The notes below the pieces were generated by a model. The model was not told where the DNA came from. It ran no database searches and worked only from the letters and a program-made list of their open reading frames with translations. Positions 1-7,854 of a DNA stretch of 9,208 bases are shown here, in pieces. The position numbers were made by a program, and so were the translations under genes. The stretch comes from Caldithrix sp964532875 (GTDB lineage Bacteria > Calditrichota > Calditrichia > Calditrichales > Calditrichaceae), in assembly GCA_964532875.1 (NCBI GenBank), contig CAZHIZ010000141.1, forward strand, positions 1 through 9,208. Reading direction: 5' to 3'. How positions within the stretch are numbered: the first letter of the stretch is position 1; every line of letters starts with the position of its first letter.

Positions 1-611
1 TAATCGAAGCACGAAACGTTCGGGTGCAAAAAGAAGATGAGCGTTTTGAAACCTTGTTTGAGGAATTGACGCGTGAACTTAAGGAGGCCTTTGCCGAGCG
101 CCCGTTGTCTTCCGATGAAATCATCGGTCATGTGCGCCGCATGTATCGACGGGTGGGTTGGGAACCGACCAAATACCGTCCCTCCTCCGAGGCCTTAGCC
201 CGGCGCATTTTACAGGGCAAAGACTGGTATCGAATCAATAATCTGGTCGATTTGGGAAATTTGGTTTCGGCCCGGGCTCATTTACCCATGGGCTTGTACG
301 ATGCAGATAAGATTGAAGGTCAAATTCGTCTGGACGTGGGGAAAGAGGACGAAACATACGAAGGGCTTAGCCGGAAGGAAATACACGCCGGCGGTAAATT
401 GATTTTAAGGGATGACCGGGGTATTTTCGGTAATCCGACCGCCGATTCAAAAAGAACCGCAATCGAATCCCAAACACAAAATATTTTGGCCGTATTTTTT
501 ACGCCGCCTGAAGTAAGTTCGGGTTATCTCGAAAAAACGCTCGATCGACTGGCAGATTATTACAAACCGTTATGCACGCAAATTGAACAAAAAATTCTGG
601 AATTTGCCTAA
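1..611 (+). CDS. Free-standing B3/4 domain protein (PheT editing-domain-like), 5' end outside window
   Basis: The reading frame is open to the left edge (first whole codon at base 3, reading IEARNVRV before the GTG at 24), and these residues look like normal coding sequence. The true start therefore lies outside the window and the GTG at 24 is probably internal. The visible part matches the B3/4 fold found in the phenylalanyl-tRNA synthetase beta subunit. Typical stretches are RVGWEPTKYRPSSEAL, then INNLVDLGNLVSARAHLPMG, then a GIFGNPTADSKRTAI segment and a hydrophobic strand ILAVFFTPP near the end. In PheT this domain hydrolyses mischarged Tyr-tRNA(Phe). Stand-alone copies are widespread (COG3382-like), and a trans-editing or other tRNA-related role is plausible but unproven. 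No synthetase catalytic domain follows; the gene stops with TAA at 609-611. It converges on the lipid kinase gene. The family assignment is fairly secure and the function is inferred. Confidence 0.85.
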   Translation, partial: IEARNVRVQKEDERFETLFEELTRELKEAFAERPLSSDEIIGHVRRMYRRVGWEPTKYRPSSEALARRILQGKDWYRINNLVDLGNLVSARAHLPMGLYDADKIEGQIRLDVGKEDETYEGLSRKEIHAGGKLILRDDRGIFGNPTADSKRTAIESQTQNILAVFFTPPEVSSGYLEKTLDRLADYYKPLCTQIEQKILEFA

Positions 612-633
612 CACAAAATGCTGCAGCCATCTT

Positions 634-663
634 TTGCTCAAAGGGAATCAGTCTTTAGAGCAA
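634..663. terminator. Stem-loop between convergent genes, possible bidirectional terminator
   Basis: TTGCTCAAAG (634-643) pairs with CTTTAGAGCAA (653-663): ten base pairs with one bulged A (657) around a nine-base loop. It sits in the 58-base gap between two converging genes, where a shared terminator would be expected. Neither side has a clear T-run after the stem, so intrinsic termination is uncertain. Confidence 0.35.
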
Positions 664-669
664 GATTGT

Positions 670-1368
670 TTACACAACTAAATAAAGAGCCAGCGCAGTA
701 AGAAGCGGTACGAACAAATTGTCCGTTCCGGCGGGCGAGAATGCTTCGATGACGGTGGCGATTAGCCCCAGGCCCACACTTAACATCCAAAGGCCGCTAT
801 TGGTAAGGGATTGCAAATGGATGTCGAGCCCGCTTTGTTTGAGAATGAGTAATGAAATACCTATGGCTAAAAAGGCAAACAGGAACATCATGACCGAACC
901 TTCCACGGATTTGGTGGCCCCTAAAAGGGTGTAGCGATGTTTTCCTTTAAAACGACCGAACAGGCTGGCCATGGCATCGCCCCAGGTCATGGCCATGATG
1001 GGCGGTAAAACCAGGTACAGGGAGTCGGCGGTTGAATGTCTCCAGCCGATTAAAAAAAGAACGGTGATGGAAAAGGCAAAATAAACCGTACCGGGGCTCT
1101 CTTTTTCTCCGTCCATGGCTTTAAAAACATCGCGACGATAAAAAAGATAATTCAGAACGATAAAGGTAGAAAATGGGATGATGCCAATGTACCAATGGTC
1201 AAATAAAAACAAAATGGCCCAAGTCCACATGCCGGCGCCGATGTGAATAAGTTTGCGGGTGATAAAAATAGGCCAGCCCATTTTTTTGCCCATGTATTCG
1301 ACGATTAACAGCAGGCCGAAAGCATAAACATAGGAAGCGATTAAACCGATCAAATCCAATCGAGTCAT
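670..1368 (-). CDS. Polyprenol/diacylglycerol kinase-like integral membrane protein (SEC59/VTE5 family)
   Basis: This 232-residue protein is very hydrophobic, with about six or seven probable membrane segments. It has the conserved features of the family that includes dolichol kinase, phytol kinase and bacterial CTP-dependent diacylglycerol/polyprenol kinases: an N-terminal RKLIHIGAG motif (R38, K39, H42), a TWGDAMASLFGRFKGK segment (G130-D131, G138-K143) followed by KSVEGS (K153, S154, E156, G157), and a C-terminal EAFSPAGTDNLFVP motif (E208, D216, N217). These cytoplasm-facing acidic and basic residues are thought to bind CTP and the lipid alcohol. Length is normal for bacterial members. 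ATG at 1366-1368 is supported by GAGGAG (1377-1382) eight bases upstream. The substrate (polyprenol, phytol or diacylglycerol) cannot be read from the sequence. The gene is transcribed divergently from the PorU-like gene and shows no operon partner here. Confidence 0.85.
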   Translation of the reverse strand: MTRLDLIGLIASYVYAFGLLLIVEYMGKKMGWPIFITRKLIHIGAGMWTWAILFLFDHWYIGIIPFSTFIVLNYLFYRRDVFKAMDGEKESPGTVYFAFSITVLFLIGWRHSTADSLYLVLPPIMAMTWGDAMASLFGRFKGKHRYTLLGATKSVEGSVMMFLFAFLAIGISLLILKQSGLDIHLQSLTNSGLWMLSVGLGLIATVIEAFSPAGTDNLFVPLLTALALYLVV

Positions 1369-1563
1369 AAGCGTATCTCCTCAAGTAAAAAATACGCAAC
1401 TTAAATTGCCCACAAAATCGTTTAAAGTCAAATGCATTTTTGTAAGGCGAGATCAGCGCAAAGACCAAATCATTGTGATTTGCTACTCTTTATTTCTATT
1501 GCTAAAAACAAACGGAAGGCCTAAATTGCCACTTTGGGTTTAAGCAAAAAAGGGATTGATTCC
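1369..1563. promoter_or_regulatory. Divergent intergenic region, must hold the starts of two transcripts
   Basis: These 195 AT-rich bases separate two divergent genes, so promoters for both should lie here. A TTGACT hexamer reads toward the kinase at 1431-1426 but has no good -10 partner. A weak TTGCTA/TAAAAA pair with 17-base spacing reads toward the PorU-like gene around 1480-1508. The nine bases TAAATTGCC occur twice in the same orientation, at 1402-1410 and 1522-1530, and both copies are followed by a CAC- or AC-type sequence. This might be a regulator site or chance. No RNA gene or convincing small ORF is seen. Confidence 0.4.
1551..1555 (+). promoter_or_regulatory. Ribosome binding site that sets the PorU-like gene start
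   Basis: AGGGA preceded by an A-run lies eight bases before ATG 1564, a normal spacing. The alternative TTG at 1534 has only GGAAGG about 14 bases upstream. The site therefore supports the ATG start, which also gives a compact signal peptide. Confidence 0.6.
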
Positions 1564-4500
1564 ATGCAACGGAATATGTTCAAGACTTTCAAGTATCTGA
1601 TGGTGGCACTTATTATTTTTTCTGGAATAAAGGTTCAGGCCGGTGCGGTAGCCGACGACATTAAAATTATCCGGCAGGACGATCGAACGATCATTTTGGA
1701 ATGGACGCCAAAAAATTTCCGGTTAGTTAAGGCGCAGCTCGAGGGACGCAATGTGCAAACGATTCGCTTCGAAAACGCCGTGGCACGCAATCGCAGCGGT
1801 TTGCCCGATATTCCCTATCGCATTCTTAACTTCGGCCTGCCTGCCTTGCAAAGCGCGCAAGTGCGTGTTTTAAATATCCGGGCACATACCGTTGAACATG
1901 TTGTCCTGGCGCCCGTACCGTATGTTTACAAAGACCGTTCGGGGCTCAGTCAGGAAAAATATGTTTTTGCCGACTCTGTTTACCAAAGTAATCGTCCTTT
2001 CCCAAATGCCATCGTAAAAGCGAATCGTCCCACGATGTTTCGGGATTTGGCCGTACAAAGTGTGCGTCTAAGTCCCGTTCAGTTTAATCCAGCGGATCAA
2101 AAACTTACCGTTTACGAACGTATTCGCCTGCAAATCACCTTTAGAGGCCAGGCCCAAACGGCGGGCCAGATGCAGACCAAAGGACTACTTGACGATCTTT
2201 TGCGCACAACCGTCGTCAATTTTGAGCAGGCCCGAAAGTGGCGTGCGTTTCGTGCACCTTCCTTAAAAAAAGTCGCTCAAATGCCCGGCGGACCTTTTTA
2301 CCGCATTACCGTACGGGAAGACGGCATGTACAAGGTCAGTGCTTCCATGCTCAAAGCGGCGGGCGTCCCTTTAAACGGGGTTTTAATCGATCAGGTTAAA
2401 TTGTTCGGCAACGGCGGGCACGAGCTCAGTTACAATACCAAGGCCACACAGTACAATCCGCCTTACACCCAGCAAATTCCCATTTTAATGTTTGATGTTA
2501 ACGGGAATAATACATTCGACGGCGACGATTATTTTCTTTTCTACGGAAAAAACGTAAACGGCTGGTTTTACGATCAAGGTGCCCAAACATTCAAATATCA
2601 GGAACATCGCTTTGCCAAAGAAAATTATTATTGGATCAATTTTCAACCCGGTTTTAAAGGGGAACGCATGTCCGAAGGGGCATTGGCGGAAGGCGCCACA
2701 CTACAGGTCTCGTATTTTATGGATCGCTATCATTTTGAGCAGGATTTGTACAATCTTTTGGCCTCCGGGCCGGATTGGTACGGATACCGCTTTTTCGGAC
2801 GTTCGGGAAGCCTTTCCCAGGACATCCAGTTGCCCGTAAAAACCGATGTTAGCGGCGTGAAACCGCAATTCATAATCCGCTTCAAAGGGGGAAGTGCCAT
2901 CCATTGGACGGATCAAAAAAATTACCGGTATGATTTTAAGATTAGCTTGAACAACCACATTCTGTACAGCGACGCCGGGTTCAACAACAGCAGCCGCATT
3001 CAATTCAAAACGGATATTCCCGAGGTGCAATGGTTGAAAAACGGTAAAAATGTTCTGGATATTCAATACAGCGGTAATCGTGACGGTTGCAATGTGTATC
3101 TGGATTATTTCGAATTAACCTATCCGCGCGGATTTAGTGCGCAGGAAAACGCCTTGACATTTTACGCACCCGCCCAAACGCAGGCGCAAAGTTTTACCGT
3201 TACGGGATTGAGCGACGGCAACGATTATTACATCTTCGATATTACCCGTTCCGCCGCGCCCATTGTATTAGCCAAAAATGTAACGGCCAGCGGTGGGGAA
3301 TTGACCTTTGCCCTGCAGCCGGCTTCAACGGAACGGCGCATTTTGGTTCTTAGTTTAACTTCTCCGAAAATTCGTACCGTGGCTACGGTGCAATCCTTTA
3401 CACCGCGGACGGATTTATTAAGCGGTTCGAATCAGGCCGATTATTTGGTGGTTACGCACAAAACTTTTCTACCCTATGCCCGTCAAATTGCCGAGATGCA
3501 CAGTGATAAGATGACCACGAAAACCGTGTGCATGGAAGATATCTATTTTTACTTTAACGGCGGTGTACCTGACCCCACGGCTTTACGCAATTTCCTGAAA
3601 TACGCCTATTACAACTGGACGGCACCGGCTTTGAGCTATGTGTTGTTTTTCGGGGATGCCCATTATGATTATCGCAATATTAATTTGCCGGATACGCTAC
3701 GTGTGCCTACCTGGGAAATTTACAGCCCGACGGAAATCAACAGCCGTTGTACGGATGATTATTTGGTGGATGTGAATTATAACTCCGGCGGTAGCTTTTC
3801 CAATTTTTCGCCCGATATTGCCAACGGGCGCATTCCGGTGGAGAGTGTACTGGATTGCCAGCGGGTCATAAAAAAAATGAACGATTATTTTCATAATTCG
3901 CAACAGGACGGTTGGCAAACCAATATTACCATGGTAGCCGATGATCAGTATCGTCCCGGAGTGACTAACGAGTGGATCCACCAAAACCAAAGCGAAAGCA
4001 TCGCGGAGATGTCCAATTTGCGGCGTTTTACCATTAACCGCGTCTATCTTTCTACCTTCCCTTCGGTACCCGGCGGTTTTACGCGGGTTAAGCCCGAGGC
4101 CAACGATGCCCTTATCGATTATTGGAATCAAGGTACACTCATCGTCAATTATGTGGGGCACGGTAGTCCCACGCAATGGGCGCACGAAGGGGTGCTGGTC
4201 ATGGATCGCGATTATCCGCGTATTGAAAACGAAGGAAGATTGTGCTTTTTGGTGGCCGCGACCTGTGATTTCGGGAAGTTTGACGATCCCAATGAGCCCA
4301 GTTTTACCGAGGCCTTAATCTGGAAGGAAGACCGAGGCATCATCGGGGCTATGGCTTCCACCCGTCTGGCCTATTCCACGGCTAATTTTAATCTGGCTTA
4401 TGGATTTTTTAAGCGGCTCTTTCCGGACGGTGGCCCCAGTATTGAGTTGGGCAAGGCCAAGCTGCAAGCGGTACTGGCTTCCGGCGGCTCCAGTGTCAAC

Positions 4501-5586
4501 GATCAAAAATATATTCTATTTGCCGATCCGGCCATGCATTTAATCGATGCCCGTGAGAAAATACGCATTACCAAAATCGATCCTGCGGACACGCTGAAAG
4601 CGCTGGGCAAAGTAACGGTTAGCGGCGAAGTGTTAAAAGGTAATGCCGCCAACAGTGCTTTTAACGGCGATGCCGTCATCATTGTGCATGATGCCTCGTA
4701 CGATTCCGTAAAGACGGGCAGCGGATTTCATTTAATTAAACTGACCGGCCCGCGAATTTTTAAAGGAGAAGTATCGGTAAACAACGGCTTGCTAACCGGC
4801 AGTTTCATTATTCCCAAGTCCATCCGTTATGTGGGCAAACCGACGGGACGCATTACTCTGTATGCCTACAATCCGGCAACCAACGGAAATGCCATGGGCT
4901 ACAACGACCATTTATTGATTGACGGTTCGGTAAGCAATATTAACGATACCCGTGGGCCTGAAATCGATGTTTATTTTAAAGGCCAGGAAAATTTCAGCCC
5001 CGGAGACATCATTCCGGAAAATACGGTTTTGATTGTGGAATTATCCGACGAACACGGCATTAATATCACGGGAGAAACGGGCCATGATATTTCGTTGCAG
5101 ATCGATGATAATCCGCCCAAGGATATTTCCGGTTTTTTTGCTTATGAAAAAAATTCCTACCAGAAAGGCAAAATCGAATATCCCTTGAATCAGTTAAAAG
5201 AAGGGCAGCATCGGCTTAAAGTGCAGGCCTTTGACAATTTGAACAATTTGAGCGAGACGGATGTGGAAGTAGATGTGGCACAATCGACCACCATGCTGCT
5301 GACGCAGGTGGTCAACTTCCCAAATCCGTTTAAAAACAGCACCAGGTTTACCTTTCAAACCAATGTGGACGGAGCGGATGTGACCGTTAAAATTTACACA
5401 GCGACCGGTCGATTGATTCAGCAATTGTACGGCATTAGCAAAGTGGGCTACAACGATGAAATAAGCTGGGACGGCACGGACCGGGACGGTGACCGGGTGG
5501 CCAATGGGGTGTACATTTACAAGATTATTTTGAAGGACGGCAAAAACAAAAAAGAAAAGATCGAAAAATTAGTCGTGTTGCGCTAA
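1564..5586 (+). CDS. porU: T9SS sortase PorU-like, peptidase family C25 (gingipain family)
   Basis: From ATG 1564 the protein has 1340 residues. Residues 1-26 form a signal peptide (basic start, core YLMVALIIFSGI, cleavage after VQA). Residues about 60-200 resemble a gingipain-type propeptide (SGLPDIPYRIL). A PorU-type N-terminal region follows near 245-370 (FYRITVREDGMYKV, KLFGNGG, DGDDYFLFYGKNVNGW). The C25 domain spans about 626-990: DYLVVTHKTFLPYA, LFFGDAHYDYRN, catalytic His866 in NYVGHGS, catalytic Cys901 in AATCDFGKFDDP, and ILFADPAMHL at its end. Ig-like segments come next, then a type A sorting domain from about 1243 (NFPNPF at 1251-1256, DGTDRDGDRVANGVYIYKI near the end). In Porphyromonas, PorU works at the outer membrane with PorV, removing cargo sorting domains and attaching cargo to anionic lipopolysaccharide. 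Both catalytic residues are present. No other T9SS gene is visible. It could instead be a secreted C25 protease, but the PorU-like N-terminal region favours the sortase. Confidence 0.85.
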   Translation: MQRNMFKTFKYLMVALIIFSGIKVQAGAVADDIKIIRQDDRTIILEWTPKNFRLVKAQLEGRNVQTIRFENAVARNRSGLPDIPYRILNFGLPALQSAQVRVLNIRAHTVEHVVLAPVPYVYKDRSGLSQEKYVFADSVYQSNRPFPNAIVKANRPTMFRDLAVQSVRLSPVQFNPADQKLTVYERIRLQITFRGQAQTAGQMQTKGLLDDLLRTTVVNFEQARKWRAFRAPSLKKVAQMPGGPFYRITVREDGMYKVSASMLKAAGVPLNGVLIDQVKLFGNGGHELSYNTKATQYNPPYTQQIPILMFDVNGNNTFDGDDYFLFYGKNVNGWFYDQGAQTFKYQEHRFAKENYYWINFQPGFKGERMSEGALAEGATLQVSYFMDRYHFEQDLYNLLASGPDWYGYRFFGRSGSLSQDIQLPVKTDVSGVKPQFIIRFKGGSAIHWTDQKNYRYDFKISLNNHILYSDAGFNNSSRIQFKTDIPEVQWLKNGKNVLDIQYSGNRDGCNVYLDYFELTYPRGFSAQENALTFYAPAQTQAQSFTVTGLSDGNDYYIFDITRSAAPIVLAKNVTASGGELTFALQPASTERRILVLSLTSPKIRTVATVQSFTPRTDLLSGSNQADYLVVTHKTFLPYARQIAEMHSDKMTTKTVCMEDIYFYFNGGVPDPTALRNFLKYAYYNWTAPALSYVLFFGDAHYDYRNINLPDTLRVPTWEIYSPTEINSRCTDDYLVDVNYNSGGSFSNFSPDIANGRIPVESVLDCQRVIKKMNDYFHNSQQDGWQTNITMVADDQYRPGVTNEWIHQNQSESIAEMSNLRRFTINRVYLSTFPSVPGGFTRVKPEANDALIDYWNQGTLIVNYVGHGSPTQWAHEGVLVMDRDYPRIENEGRLCFLVAATCDFGKFDDPNEPSFTEALIWKEDRGIIGAMASTRLAYSTANFNLAYGFFKRLFPDGGPSIELGKAKLQAVLASGGSSVNDQKYILFADPAMHLIDAREKIRITKIDPADTLKALGKVTVSGEVLKGNAANSAFNGDAVIIVHDASYDSVKTGSGFHLIKLTGPRIFKGEVSVNNGLLTGSFIIPKSIRYVGKPTGRITLYAYNPATNGNAMGYNDHLLIDGSVSNINDTRGPEIDVYFKGQENFSPGDIIPENTVLIVELSDEHGINITGETGHDISLQIDDNPPKDISGFFAYEKNSYQKGKIEYPLNQLKEGQHRLKVQAFDNLNNLSETDVEVDVAQSTTMLLTQVVNFPNPFKNSTRFTFQTNVDGADVTVKIYTATGRLIQQLYGISKVGYNDEISWDGTDRDGDRVANGVYIYKIILKDGKNKKEKIEKLVVLR
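5314..5583 (+). other. T9SS type A / FlgD-like C-terminal sorting domain of the PorU-like protein
   Basis: The last roughly 90 residues hold the landmarks of the type IX secretion sorting domain. These are the NFPNPF box, a strand containing STRFTF, VKIYTATGRLI, an ISWDGTDRDGDRVANG turn and VYIYKIIL, ending in a lysine-rich strand and LVVLR. Such tails direct proteins through the T9SS outer-membrane channel. PorU itself is exported this way in known systems. The tail implies that the host has a T9SS, although no channel gene is in the window. Confidence 0.8.
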
Positions 5587-6609
5587 TGAAGAAGGACGCA
5601 ACGGCCAGACGAGTTTGTCGATTTTTTCTTGCCGCATTCTGGGGAAGGACAGGGTAAACTCTTTCTCCAGATCCACAAAGTCGTAAGCATAAAACAGAAA
5701 GTCTTGGGCATCTGCCGCGTCGCAAACGGCTACGACAAACCGTTGTCCGTTGCCCACCGTAAAGTTCGTAATTGCAATGCCCGTGCGAAACAGAAAGGTG
5801 CGTTTGGTGCCCGAGATATTAATTTTTTGTAAAGAATCGCTATCTGCCGGTTTTTGCTGGATAAGGTAATAATCATCAATAAAGCGTAAATGCCCGCCGT
5901 GTTTACCGGGGTACGGACTTAAGGCCCGCACATCGTAAATTTGGCCGCCGGCCGTCAAATAAGTTCCGGAGGGCGAAAAATCTTCTGCCGTAATTGCCGC
6001 ACCGCTCAGGCGCACGGGTTTTGTTTGGTTCAGCCTGGCAAAATACAAACCGTCGTATTGGCTCCAGGCATATTCCTGACCCGAGGGTGCCAGAAGCGGA
6101 TCAAAGGCCGCACCTTGCCCAACGCTGGTTAAAATGAAATTTTCACCCGTTTCAATGTACAAAACGGCCAACTGCCGCCTTGCCTGATATTGTGTTTCGT
6201 AAATAATAACCCGTCCGTAACGCCCCACGGTAATTTTCCCGTAAGGCGGGAAAGATACCTGGCGACTGTAATCTTTGCGCAATTTCAATAGATTGTAGCG
6301 ATCGATATGTGTGCCGTAAGCGACCAATAACCAATTGCCGTCTTTGGAGATGTCAAAATCCCATAAGTGCGGAAAGCGGATGGGTAATGCTTTAAATTCC
6401 CGCTTGTCCGCATCCAAATAAAAAACAGAATCGCGGCCACCGATACGGAAATAGATATTTCCGGACGCCCTGGGCTTGGTCATGCTCTTTTTGACCGAAG
6501 GTTCATCAAACGAGCGACAAGAAAGCAAGGTTAGCAAAAAAACGACGGCAAGCGTGAGCCCCAAATATTTTTTCCCTGTATTGCGTGTGAATTGCCAAAG
6601 GGTAATCAT
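5569..6609 (-). CDS. Predicted lipoprotein with beta-propeller-like (TolB/WD40-type) repeats, function unknown
   Basis: From ATG 6609 the protein has 346 residues. A basic N-terminus and hydrophobic stretch (YLGLTLAVVFLLTLLSC) end in a lipobox with Cys31, so it should be lipid-anchored, probably at the outer membrane or periplasmic face. The remainder is rich in short strands with recurring propeller-like phrases: LWDFDISKDGNWLLVAYG, FDPLLAPSGQEYAWSQYDG and AEDFSPSGTYLTAGG. These resemble TolB/PD40 blades (an F-SP-G-hydrophobic pattern). No catalytic motif is seen. The start is chosen because ATG 6609 overlaps the TGA of the upstream glycosyltransferase (ATGA), with AAAAGG (6620-6625) ten bases before it, and because it places the signal sequence at the very N-terminus. 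A longer start at 6666 would add 19 residues inside the neighbouring gene. The 3' end overlaps the PorU-like gene by 18 bases. Propeller assignment is moderate and the role is unknown. Confidence 0.75.
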   Translation of the reverse strand: MITLWQFTRNTGKKYLGLTLAVVFLLTLLSCRSFDEPSVKKSMTKPRASGNIYFRIGGRDSVFYLDADKREFKALPIRFPHLWDFDISKDGNWLLVAYGTHIDRYNLLKLRKDYSRQVSFPPYGKITVGRYGRVIIYETQYQARRQLAVLYIETGENFILTSVGQGAAFDPLLAPSGQEYAWSQYDGLYFARLNQTKPVRLSGAAITAEDFSPSGTYLTAGGQIYDVRALSPYPGKHGGHLRFIDDYYLIQQKPADSDSLQKINISGTKRTFLFRTGIAITNFTVGNGQRFVVAVCDAADAQDFLFYAYDFVDLEKEFTLSFPRMRQEKIDKLVWPLRPSSLAQHD

Positions 6610-7844
6610 GAGCGCACGGCCTTTTGTAATAACGGTAGCAAATCTCTGTGGTAAATATTGTCCCAAACATATTGATTCATAACCTGCCGGAACCAGCGGG
6701 CCGGTCCGAAGGAGTTAAGGAAGTTTTGTATTTTTTCGGCAATCTCCTCGGCCGCTTCCTCCAGGTCGAAATACAGCACGTTGTCACCGGCAATGCTCTG
6801 AAAAGGTGGAATATTGGAACAGGCGATGGGCAGTTTAATCATGCCCGCTTCCAGCAAAGGGATGCCAAAGCCTTCCTGCTTGCTGGGGAGAAACAGAATA
6901 TCTGAAATGAGATAGAGATCGTGCATGATCACCCGGCTAGCCGGTAATTTTTCACCGCTCTTAAAGGTGTAATCGGCCACCATGATCAAATCGTTGCGCA
7001 CATTCAGGTCTTCCGCCATGCGGATCAGCTTGTTAAAATACTGCACGGTTTTTCGTTCGTGCGGATCAAAAGCGCCGGTTAACAACAATTTGGCTTTCTT
7101 GCCCTGCCGGCGTAAAGCGTGCAATACTTCGATGGACAGTTCGATGTTTTTGCGCGGATGTAAACGTGAGGGCTGAGCCAGGATTAAATCGGCCTGGAAA
7201 AGATTTTCTTCTTTGATTAAACGGATCGTCTGATCCGACAGACGGAAAAAACGAATGGGGTCGATGCCGTTGGGAATGACGGTAATGGCCCCTTTATTTG
7301 TTTTGTACAGGCGTTGAAATTCCTGAGCACGGCTTTCCGAAATGGTTACGTAGTGAATGTTCGCATTGTATTTTTTCAAGATTTGATACGGTTCGCTATC
7401 CAATTCCGCCGGATAATTCTTGTAAAAATAGGGTGAATCGTGGTTCCAATTAATGATGGAAATAAGTCGTGAATCGGCCAGACGATGCAGGGCCATGGTC
7501 AAAGGCAGGTTGTACGGCATGGAAAGAACATTGTGCGCGATGAGAATATCGAAATCGTGCAGGCTTTCCTTCAAGATGTCGAAAATGGTTTCGGCGTAAG
7601 TGTGCAAATTTTCCAGATGTTTTTGCGGTTCTTTTTGCAGTTTGGCAATTTCTTTGTGTCGTGAAGAAAAGAGGGGGTGAATTTCAATTTCGATGCCGTT
7701 TTGAAAATAGTCACCCATGCCGGCCAGAATTTTTACCGGATGATGGTAGCGGTAAAACAAAGAAGCCTGCTGGCGAATAATTTCTTCCACCCCGCCCACA
7801 ACCGGCGGGCAGGAATAATGTAATAAAGCGATATTGTAACGCAT
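6606..7844 (-). CDS. GT4-family glycosyltransferase (GT-B fold), downstream copy
   Basis: This is a 412-residue protein of normal length for family GT4. Its N-terminal Rossmann domain begins MRYNIALLHYSCPP and carries the acceptor-side glycine loop GGVEE (G17-E21). An NHD motif (H135, D136) follows, then VIPNGIDP at the domain junction. The C-terminal sugar-nucleotide-binding domain has QPSRLHPRKN (R231, K232, phosphate contacts) and the family signature PSKQEGFGIPLLEAG, with the EX7E pair E324/E332. GT4 enzymes are retaining transferases that use activated sugars such as UDP-glucose or GDP-mannose; donor and acceptor are not determinable here. No signal peptide or membrane segment is present, so it is cytoplasmic. 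ATG 7844 is 10 bases after the upstream gene's stop, with AAGG overlapping that stop region as a modest ribosome site. Its stop overlaps the lipoprotein start by four bases. It is clearly related to the preceding glycosyltransferase. Confidence 0.9.
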   Translation of the reverse strand: MRYNIALLHYSCPPVVGGVEEIIRQQASLFYRYHHPVKILAGMGDYFQNGIEIEIHPLFSSRHKEIAKLQKEPQKHLENLHTYAETIFDILKESLHDFDILIAHNVLSMPYNLPLTMALHRLADSRLISIINWNHDSPYFYKNYPAELDSEPYQILKKYNANIHYVTISESRAQEFQRLYKTNKGAITVIPNGIDPIRFFRLSDQTIRLIKEENLFQADLILAQPSRLHPRKNIELSIEVLHALRRQGKKAKLLLTGAFDPHERKTVQYFNKLIRMAEDLNVRNDLIMVADYTFKSGEKLPASRVIMHDLYLISDILFLPSKQEGFGIPLLEAGMIKLPIACSNIPPFQSIAGDNVLYFDLEEAAEEIAEKIQNFLNSFGPARWFRQVMNQYVWDNIYHRDLLPLLQKAVRS

Positions 7845-7854
7845 GTTTCCAACC

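Noticed and set aside
1199..1468. 89-codon minus-strand frame overlapping the lipid kinase start
   Set aside because: It overlaps the conserved N-terminus of the kinase in another frame, has a composition unlike a real protein and resembles no family.
1534..1563. TTG start adding ten residues to the PorU-like protein
   Set aside because: It has no well-spaced ribosome site, while ATG 1564 has AGGGA eight bases upstream and gives a normal signal peptide.
3697..4185. 162-codon open frame on the minus strand within the PorU-like gene
   Set aside because: It lies wholly inside the C25 catalytic region of a convincing gene, and its product has no recognisable domain.
6610..6666. Longer start for the lipoprotein gene inside the glycosyltransferase gene
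   Set aside because: It would place 19 extra residues before the signal sequence; ATG 6609 forms the classic ATGA stop-start overlap.
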